A stretch of 49,888 nt of DNA from positions 1-49,888 of the forward strand of contig MPMT01000035.1 of assembly GCA_002238645.1 (NCBI GenBank). The letters are read 5' to 3'. The notes beneath the pieces were generated by a model, which made no database searches, had not been told where the DNA came from, and was given only the letters and a program-made list of their open reading frames with translations. Positions 47,482 through 49,888 of this stretch are shown piece after piece. This DNA is from Alphaproteobacteria bacterium bin52. GTDB taxonomy: Bacteria; Pseudomonadota; Alphaproteobacteria; Thalassobaculales; Thalassobaculaceae. Numbering within the stretch: the stretch's first letter is position 1; each line of letters begins with the position of its first letter. A program made the translations under genes and the position numbers.

Positions 47482-47640
47482 CCCCCCATCCCGGCGAGAC
47501 GATCCGCTTCGAGTGCATCCGGGCCGTCAGCCTGACTGTCACCGAGGCTGCTCGGCTGCTCTCGGCCTGCGCTGTCGCGCGTCCTGAACGGCCGCGCCGC
47601 CGTGTCGCCCGACATGACACTGGCGCTCGAGCGCGAGGGC
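47473..47640 (+). pseudogene. HigA/VapI-type antitoxin remnant (frameshifted)
   Basis: MTHPP at 47473 corresponds to the HigA opening; in the next frame come GETIRFECIRAVSLTVTEAA and RLL, then at 47578 a third frame gives RVLNGRAAVSPDMTLALE. The HigA family reads close to HPGEILREEYLEPLGLSVTE, then LLNGRAGISPEMALRLE, so the helix-turn-helix core is present but broken by two shifts and a short deletion. No HigB-type toxin is recognisable upstream. It is a dead antitoxin, a common passenger of genomic islands. Confidence 0.7.
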
Positions 47641-47994
47641 TGGAGCAACAGGGACCGGCTCCGTCCGGTTGACCACCGAGAAGCTCCGGCGTTCGTCTGC
47701 GGCGGCCGTGCGGCTCTCTCGCGGCGCATCTCCGCGATGGCCGGGTTTACCTCTCCAGGCAATAGCTTCCCGTCTCGCTCTGTACTTGGCGAGGAAGCGT
47801 TGACTGGACGGGACGCTCGGTGGCGGGTTTCAGTGGCACGGCACGGAGCCTGACCGCTATCCCCGAGGAGGTCATCTTCGTCTACGACGGCTTCCGGGGT
47901 CAGGTCGCGTTCGCGAGCTCCCCACGCCGTGACTGACCGGAAACGCGCGTCGCAGCCGAGGAAAAGCGTTCGCTTCCCGCCGCCTGCCGCGAAA

Positions 47995-48029
47995 TTGACA
48001 CACGCATCGATCTGGTGCACTGTGGTGCA
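47995..48029 (+). promoter_or_regulatory. Promoter/operator region of the RHH-vsr-methyltransferase operon
   Basis: TTGACA at 47995-48000 is a consensus -35 box; the -10 hexamer (CACTGT at 17-bp spacing) is poor. Overlapping it, TGGTGCA occurs twice (48013-48019 and 48023-48029) and TGCAC-TGTG-GTGCA (48016-48029) forms an inverted repeat. A ribbon-helix-helix protein is encoded 22 bases downstream, so autoregulation through this site is a natural reading. Confidence 0.5.
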
Positions 48030-48050
48030 AAGCGTGGAGGAAGGCACATA

Positions 48051-48242
48051 GTGGGCGCCAATTCGACGGTCGAAAAGCCGGCTCCCGACAAGGAAATCGT
48101 CCGCACGTCGGTAAGCCTTCCCAAGGAACACTACAACATTCTCGCGAGCGTCGCCGAGCAGAACCGCGTGTCCGTCGCGTGGGTCGTGCGCGACGCGGTC
48201 GCTCGGTACGTCGAGGATCGGTGGCCACTCCTCCGAGGGTGA
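48051..48242 (+). CDS. Ribbon-helix-helix DNA-binding protein (CopG-like)
   Basis: A 63-residue protein. IVRTSVSLPKEHYNILASVA followed by EQNRVSVAWVVRDAVARYV is a complete ribbon-helix-helix fold: beta strand (RTSVSLP), then two helices. Such proteins are antitoxins or autoregulated repressors. A GTG start at 48051 follows GGAGGAAGG; an alternative start 36 bases earlier would add residues without family likeness. vsr starts 11 bases after its stop, so it is probably the operon's regulator, playing the part of a C-protein for the modification genes. An antitoxin role without a toxin is less likely. Confidence 0.75.
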   Translation: MGANSTVEKPAPDKEIVRTSVSLPKEHYNILASVAEQNRVSVAWVVRDAVARYVEDRWPLLRG

Positions 48243-48253
48243 TTGGCGCGTCC

Positions 48254-48667
48254 ATGGACACTGTCACACGCGAACGCCGCTCGGAGATTATGTCCCGCGT
48301 CCGTAGCCGGGGGACCCGTCCCGAGATGACGGTCCGCCGGTTGGTGCACGGCTTGGGCTTTCGATACCGCCTGCACGGCAAGCAACTTCCCGGCCGTCCG
48401 GATCTTGTCTTCCCCGCGCGCCTCAAGGTCATCTTCGTGCATGGATGCTTCTGGCACCGGCACCCCGGTTGCCCGCTCGCGCGCACTCCAAAGTCCCGTG
48501 TTGATTTCTGGCGGGCCAAGCTCGAAGGCAATCGCGAGCGTGATCTCGTCAAGCAACGCGAACTCGGTGAGCTGGGATGGCGATTGCTCGTAGTCTGGGA
48601 GTGCGAACTCAACGACCTCGACTTGGTCGCCGGCCGCGTGACGGGCTTCTTGAGGGATCATCCATGA
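48254..48667 (+). CDS. vsr: Very short patch repair endonuclease (Vsr)
   Basis: A 137-residue endonuclease that nicks beside T:G mismatches created by deamination of 5-methylcytosine. MSRVRSRGTRPE is the N-terminal DNA-contact motif; D50 (GRPDLVFP) is the catalytic metal aspartate; FVHGCFWHRHPGC holds the histidines and zinc-site residues; FWRAKLEGNRERD and VVWECEL complete the fold. The ATG at 48254 gives the family start (MDTVTRERRSEIMS). Its stop overlaps the methyltransferase ATG (ATGA). In E. coli vsr follows dcm; here it precedes the methyltransferase. It makes sense only with an active C5 methyltransferase. Confidence 0.93.
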   Translation: MDTVTRERRSEIMSRVRSRGTRPEMTVRRLVHGLGFRYRLHGKQLPGRPDLVFPARLKVIFVHGCFWHRHPGCPLARTPKSRVDFWRAKLEGNRERDLVKQRELGELGWRLLVVWECELNDLDLVAGRVTGFLRDHP

Positions 48668-49776
48668 AGTCCGTCGAGCTTTTCGCCGGCGCCGGCGGGC
48701 TTGCGATGGGCGTTTCCCGGGCCGGCTTCCGGCACGCGCGGATCGTCGAGAGTGATCAGTGGTGCTGCGAGACAATCAACCACAACCGGTTGCGAGGCGC
48801 ACGGCCAATCGCCGACTGGCCCGGCGTCTCGCCCACGGACATCAAGCAAGTTCATTTCGAAGGGATGGCGACCGAGGTCGACCTGGTCTCCGGGGGCCCT
48901 CCCTGCCAACCCTTCTCCCTTGGCGGTAAGCATCGCGGCCAAGCGGACGCCCGCAACCTGTTCCCGGACCTCGTCCGGGCCGTCCGCGTGCTCCGTCCTC
49001 GCGCCGTCATCGTCGAGAACGTCAAAGGTCTGCTTCGCAAGTCCTTCGACCCGTACTTCAAGTACATAGTGCTGACATTGACGTATCCCAACCTGGCCCC
49101 CACCGCGGAAGAGGGCTGGACGGAGCACATGGCCCGGCTCGAGCGCCACCACACCTCGGGCGGCGAGTTGGAGTACAGGGTCGACTTCGAACTCCTCAAC
49201 GCCGCCAACTACGGCGTCCCCCAGCGGCGGGAACGGGTCTTCATCGTGGCGTTTCGTGCCGATCTCGGTATCGAATGGTCCTTCCACGATCATCTGCCTC
49301 TAACCCACACCGAGGACTGCCTGCTATGGGACCAGTGGGTCACCGGCGACTATTGGGATCGTCACGAAATCCCCTTGGCGAGACGCCCGAAACCGCCCAC
49401 CCGTGGCCGGTCTTGCGTCGAAGCGTTCTCCTCTTCCCTGATTCCTCCCGCCGGCCACCCCTGGCGAACCGTCCGTGACGCGATCTCCGATCTTCCCGAT
49501 CCCCGTTCGAATGAGGCTGGCGCGTTCGCCAACCATCGCTTCAACCCCGGGGCCCGGAGCTACCGCGGCCACACGGGCAGCCCGTGGGATCAGCCCGCCA
49601 AGACGCTCAAGGCTGGAGACCACGGCGTGCCGGGGGGGGAAAACACTCTCAGACATCCGAATGGCCGCGTCCGTTACTTCACGGTCCGGGAGGCCGCCCG
49701 CCTGCAGACCTTCCCCGATGGATACGAGTTCCACGGTTCCTGGACGGAAACCATGAGACAACTTCAGACTTCCTGA
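48664..49776 (+). CDS. DNA (cytosine-5) methyltransferase, truncated before motif X
   Basis: The frame encodes 370 residues with C5-methyltransferase motifs I (VELFAGAGGLAMG), IV (GGPPCQPFS, catalytic C81), VI (ENVKG, 118-122), VIII (QRRERV, 187-192) and IX (RVRYFTVREAARLQTFPDGY). The target-recognition region is between VIII and IX. The family continues ...TMRQLGNAVPV (motif X, which packs against the SAM site), but here L367 is followed by Q-T-S-stop. The break at about 49765 therefore removes motif X and the C-terminal helix, so activity is doubtful. Start overlaps vsr by four bases. No restriction endonuclease is visible in the window; it may lie to the right or be lost. Confidence 0.88.
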   Translation: MKSVELFAGAGGLAMGVSRAGFRHARIVESDQWCCETINHNRLRGARPIADWPGVSPTDIKQVHFEGMATEVDLVSGGPPCQPFSLGGKHRGQADARNLFPDLVRAVRVLRPRAVIVENVKGLLRKSFDPYFKYIVLTLTYPNLAPTAEEGWTEHMARLERHHTSGGELEYRVDFELLNAANYGVPQRRERVFIVAFRADLGIEWSFHDHLPLTHTEDCLLWDQWVTGDYWDRHEIPLARRPKPPTRGRSCVEAFSSSLIPPAGHPWRTVRDAISDLPDPRSNEAGAFANHRFNPGARSYRGHTGSPWDQPAKTLKAGDHGVPGGENTLRHPNGRVRYFTVREAARLQTFPDGYEFHGSWTETMRQLQTS

Positions 49777-49888
49777 CCCCACGGCCTTGCTGAGCCTTCC
49801 CGGGCCGCTTGCAATCGGTTGAAAAAATGACGAATTTGCCGGTTTTGATGGCGAATTTCGCTTGAACTTCGTGCCAAGGCTGTCTAGT
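49765..49888. other. Sequence right of the methyltransferase break, possible inserted DNA
   Basis: From 49765 the sequence no longer matches a C5-methyltransferase end. The last 80 bases are AT-richer than their surroundings and contain two CGAATTT repeats. This could be the end of an insertion sequence or a rearranged segment, but no terminal inverted repeat or target duplication can be tested because the other end is outside the window. Confidence 0.4.

Overview
The window reads as a stretch of chromosome from a high-GC alphaproteobacterium, probably a free-living or host-associated marine or soil member of the Rhodospirillales or a related order. The reasons are very GC-rich coding sequence with GC-rich third positions, a 434-residue type II citrate synthase next to a 468-residue GltX in an arrangement I associate with alphaproteobacteria, and many small-molecule catabolic oxidoreductases. 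The genus is inference; no rRNA or intact tRNA is present to fix it.

Layout. (1) 1-8026: a partial SAM methyltransferase, then a catabolic-looking cluster. PanE-like reductase, TauD/TfdA dioxygenase and a ThDP enzyme form one minus-strand operon. It diverges, across an operator-like inverted repeat, from SDR, carboxymuconolactone decarboxylase (CMD) family protein and EamA transporter genes. A second CMD protein and an enolase-superfamily enzyme follow on the minus strand. (2) 8084-17108: Fe-S type uracil-DNA glycosylase, a coupled D-2-hydroxyacid dehydrogenase and M20 amidohydrolase, a TcuA-like flavoprotein, a small secreted protein, a DUF985 cupin and an old-yellow-enzyme flavoprotein, separated by unusually long stretches without recognisable genes. 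(3) 17109-18318: an AT-richer regulatory-looking region with two strong dyads, then a frameshifted IS5-type transposase remnant. (4) 18319-30329: an operon of FAD oxidase, NylB-like serine hydrolase and acyl-CoA dehydrogenase; threonylcarbamoyl-AMP synthase; an orphan ParA ATPase; amidase; a cytochrome b; the housekeeping genes gltA and gltX; and a PaiB-like FMN protein. (5) 30411-44418: an RND efflux pump with its adaptor, a molybdopterin oxidoreductase, two tandem GMC oxidoreductases joined to an MscS-type channel, a double-domain universal stress protein, a metallo-beta-lactamase-fold hydrolase and a NIPSNAP protein.

(6) 44668-49888 is accessory. A second ThDP enzyme lies beside the decayed remains of a TPR (cyclase/ATPase-type) regulator. 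Next come a tRNA 3'-end-like sequence with tandem repeats (a candidate att site), a frameshifted HigA antitoxin remnant, and a compact operon of ribbon-helix-helix regulator, Vsr endonuclease and C5-cytosine methyltransferase. The methyltransferase reading frame breaks off exactly where conserved motif X (GNAVP) should begin, which suggests insertion or rearrangement at about 49765.

Most of the core genes serve oxidation of carboxylic, hydroxy and amide compounds feeding acyl-CoA and TCA metabolism. No transcription factor for the first cluster lies in the window, although a good operator candidate does. All functional calls rest on motif recognition by eye; no database search was run.
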